Part shown: piece after piece, positions 5,660 to 6,719 of the stretch
Layout of the letters: each line of letters begins with the position of its first letter
Numbering within the stretch: the stretch's first letter is position 1
Source of the DNA: Bacillota bacterium
GTDB lineage: Bacteria; Bacillota; Clostridia; Lachnospirales; Cellulosilyticaceae
Direction: 5' to 3'
Assembly: GCA_023415525.1 (NCBI GenBank)
Contig: JAEZKI010000010.1
Coordinates: 1 to 6,719 of the forward strand
Length of the DNA: 6,719 bases
Position numbers and translations under genes: made by a program
The notes under the pieces: model-generated
Told to the model about the DNA's origin: nothing
The model's input: the letters and a program-made list of their open reading frames with translations, nothing else
Databases searched by the model: none

Positions 5660-6719
5660 ATGAATTTTAGGATAAATAAACTTATCATTTCCACCCTGCT
5701 TATTGCTAGTATGTTAATAACAACTCCAGTAAGTCTTTTTGCTGCAGATATTGTTGAGGATTTTGAAGGATGGGGATTTGTAGATGGGACTCCAGCATTA
5801 ATAGGAGGCGTCTATACATACGGTAACTGGAAATTTATCGCAAAGGATGATGGTGTGGCTGCTAATGATGGAGCTATAGAGACATGGACAGGACCAGCAG
5901 CTCTTTCAATATCAACAGGAGGAGGCCAGGTGGATGAACTACATATTTTAAATAGTAGTGGAGATGAATTTAATTTTGGTGGATTTAATTTTACGGGTTC
6001 AGATGAACGTAGTATGTTTGTAACGGGGTGGAGAGACGGTATACAAGTTACTGAGAAACAAACTATAAATTATTCTTCCTCAACTGCAGATGAGTATTTT
6101 GATATGCGTAGCAAAGACAGTGAGTTTAAGAATGTTGATGAAATTAGGATATTGGGAGCTGATATTGTTGGAAAAGATACTAATAAAATCTCAGGATATT
6201 TAGAGGCACTTACGTATGATAATGATCCCGTAGATGAAGCTCCACCCATCCTATCGATTTTAACAATGACCTCAGATAATGCAAATGGAACAACAGTAGC
6301 AAAGGTAGGAGATCAAATTACACTAAGCATAACAGCGAATGAAAAAATTCAAAGCCCAACAGTAACCATTGCTAATCATACTGCTACTGTTAGCGATTGT
6401 AGTGATGGTGATGAAAAGACGTGGAAGGCTTCATATATAATGGAGGAAGGAGATACAGAGGGGATAATACCATTTACACTTGATTGTACAGATATAGCAG
6501 GCAATGTGGCAATGCAAGTGACAGCAGTAACAGAAGGAAGTCCCGTCATTTTTGACAAGACAGCACCAACAGCACCAACAGCAATTACAGTAACGCCTAT
6601 AGGGGGAACTGTTATAGAAAATAGTTTAAATAAATCCAATACCAATATGGCTGCAACTGCCACAATTACTGCAGCTGATGCAACAGGTGGAAAAGCAGAG
6701 CTTTACCTAGATGCTATAC
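5660..6719 (+). CDS. Secreted multidomain Ig-like surface protein, N-terminal part (3' end outside window)
   Basis: The first 353 codons of an open frame that leaves the window with no stop. Residues 1-28/29 are a classical signal peptide: positive N-terminus (MNFRINK), hydrophobic core, cleavage near SLFA-AD. Residues about 30-190 form a beta-rich domain (VEDFEGWGF, then a GxDEL/FxNVDEIRILG pattern ending LEALTYDND) resembling N-terminal modules of large Gram-positive surface proteins. Residues about 195-300 are a bacterial Ig-like domain with AKVGDQITLSITANEKI, PTVTIANHTATV, WKASYIMEEGDTEG, FTLDCTDIAGN and the linker FDKTAPTAPT. A second Ig-like repeat begins at about 308. Many such proteins end in S-layer-homology domains or a sortase signal, which cannot be seen here. 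The likely role is adhesion or cell-wall association. Cys247 and Cys276 in the first Ig-like domain are unusual for such repeats and might pair. Confidence 0.9.
   Translation, partial: MNFRINKLIISTLLIASMLITTPVSLFAADIVEDFEGWGFVDGTPALIGGVYTYGNWKFIAKDDGVAANDGAIETWTGPAALSISTGGGQVDELHILNSSGDEFNFGGFNFTGSDERSMFVTGWRDGIQVTEKQTINYSSSTADEYFDMRSKDSEFKNVDEIRILGADIVGKDTNKISGYLEALTYDNDPVDEAPPILSILTMTSDNANGTTVAKVGDQITLSITANEKIQSPTVTIANHTATVSDCSDGDEKTWKASYIMEEGDTEGIIPFTLDCTDIAGNVAMQVTAVTEGSPVIFDKTAPTAPTAITVTPIGGTVIENSLNKSNTNMAATATITAADATGGKAELYLDAI

Larger units (their letters stand above)
1158..6719. mobile_element. Skin-like sigK-intervening element, left end (right end outside window)
   Basis: The element begins at the AATGA core inside sigK and includes the recombinase, a small divergent gene, the tail-collar/F5-8C operon and the start of a secreted Ig-like gene. 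At least 5.5 kb is visible. The right boundary, with the minus-strand N-terminal half of sigK and a second AATGA, is not in the window, so the extent to 6719 is inferred from the absence of that half. Known skin elements range from about 14 kb in Clostridioides difficile to about 48 kb in B. subtilis, so a longer element would be normal. In the known cases excision occurs in the mother cell during sporulation and is lost with that cell. Confidence 0.82.

Noticed and set aside
6376..6663. Minus-strand open frame of 95 codons with a hydrophobic, membrane-like product
   Set aside because: Antisense to the Ig-like gene. Hydrophobicity follows from the complement of Thr/Ala/Asp-rich codons, and there is no initiation signal.

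Overview
The window looks like chromosomal DNA of an AT-rich, endospore-forming low-GC Firmicute, most likely in the class Clostridia. The main reasons are the C-terminal half of the sporulation sigma factor SigK, a SpoIVCA-type large serine recombinase beside it, a clostridial/bacilli-type RNase J, and strong AAGGAGG ribosome binding sites. I cannot name the genus from sequence alone.

Layout. Positions 1-729 (+) are the C-terminal part of RNase J, cut by the window start. It converges on sigK, and a 22-bp perfect stem at 758-809 serves as a shared bidirectional terminator. On the minus strand, 803-1162 encodes only the last 119 residues of SigK. The frame is broken at the codons for Asn-Glu-Ile-Leu-Met, exactly at an AATGA pentamer (1158-1162). 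AATGA is the core sequence I recall for excision of the Bacillus subtilis skin element. Directly abutting it is a 561-aa large serine recombinase (1158-2843, minus), whose TGA stop codon lies inside the AATGA core. The window therefore holds one end of a skin-like sigK-intervening element. The N-terminal half of sigK and the second core should lie beyond position 6719, also on the minus strand.

Everything from 1163 to the right edge is then cargo of that element. Divergent from the recombinase is a 60-aa protein (2986-3168) of unknown function, a positional candidate for a recombination directionality factor. After a gene-poor stretch of about 290 bases with a good sigma-A promoter (3364-3392), there is a probable three-gene operon: two compact phage-tail-collar proteins (3460-3702 and 3808-4053) and a protein with one F5/8 type C (discoidin-like) domain and three cadherin-like beta-sandwich repeats (4147-5466). 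A 19-bp hairpin (5489-5529) ends it. A separate gene (5660 to beyond the window) encodes a secreted multidomain Ig-like, adhesin-type protein.

Working model (inference). In vegetative cells the element interrupts sigK and carries a set of carbohydrate-binding or surface-type proteins. During sporulation the recombinase excises the element in the mother cell, joining the two sigK halves. The cargo makes this skin element unusual. Its function is not known from sequence.
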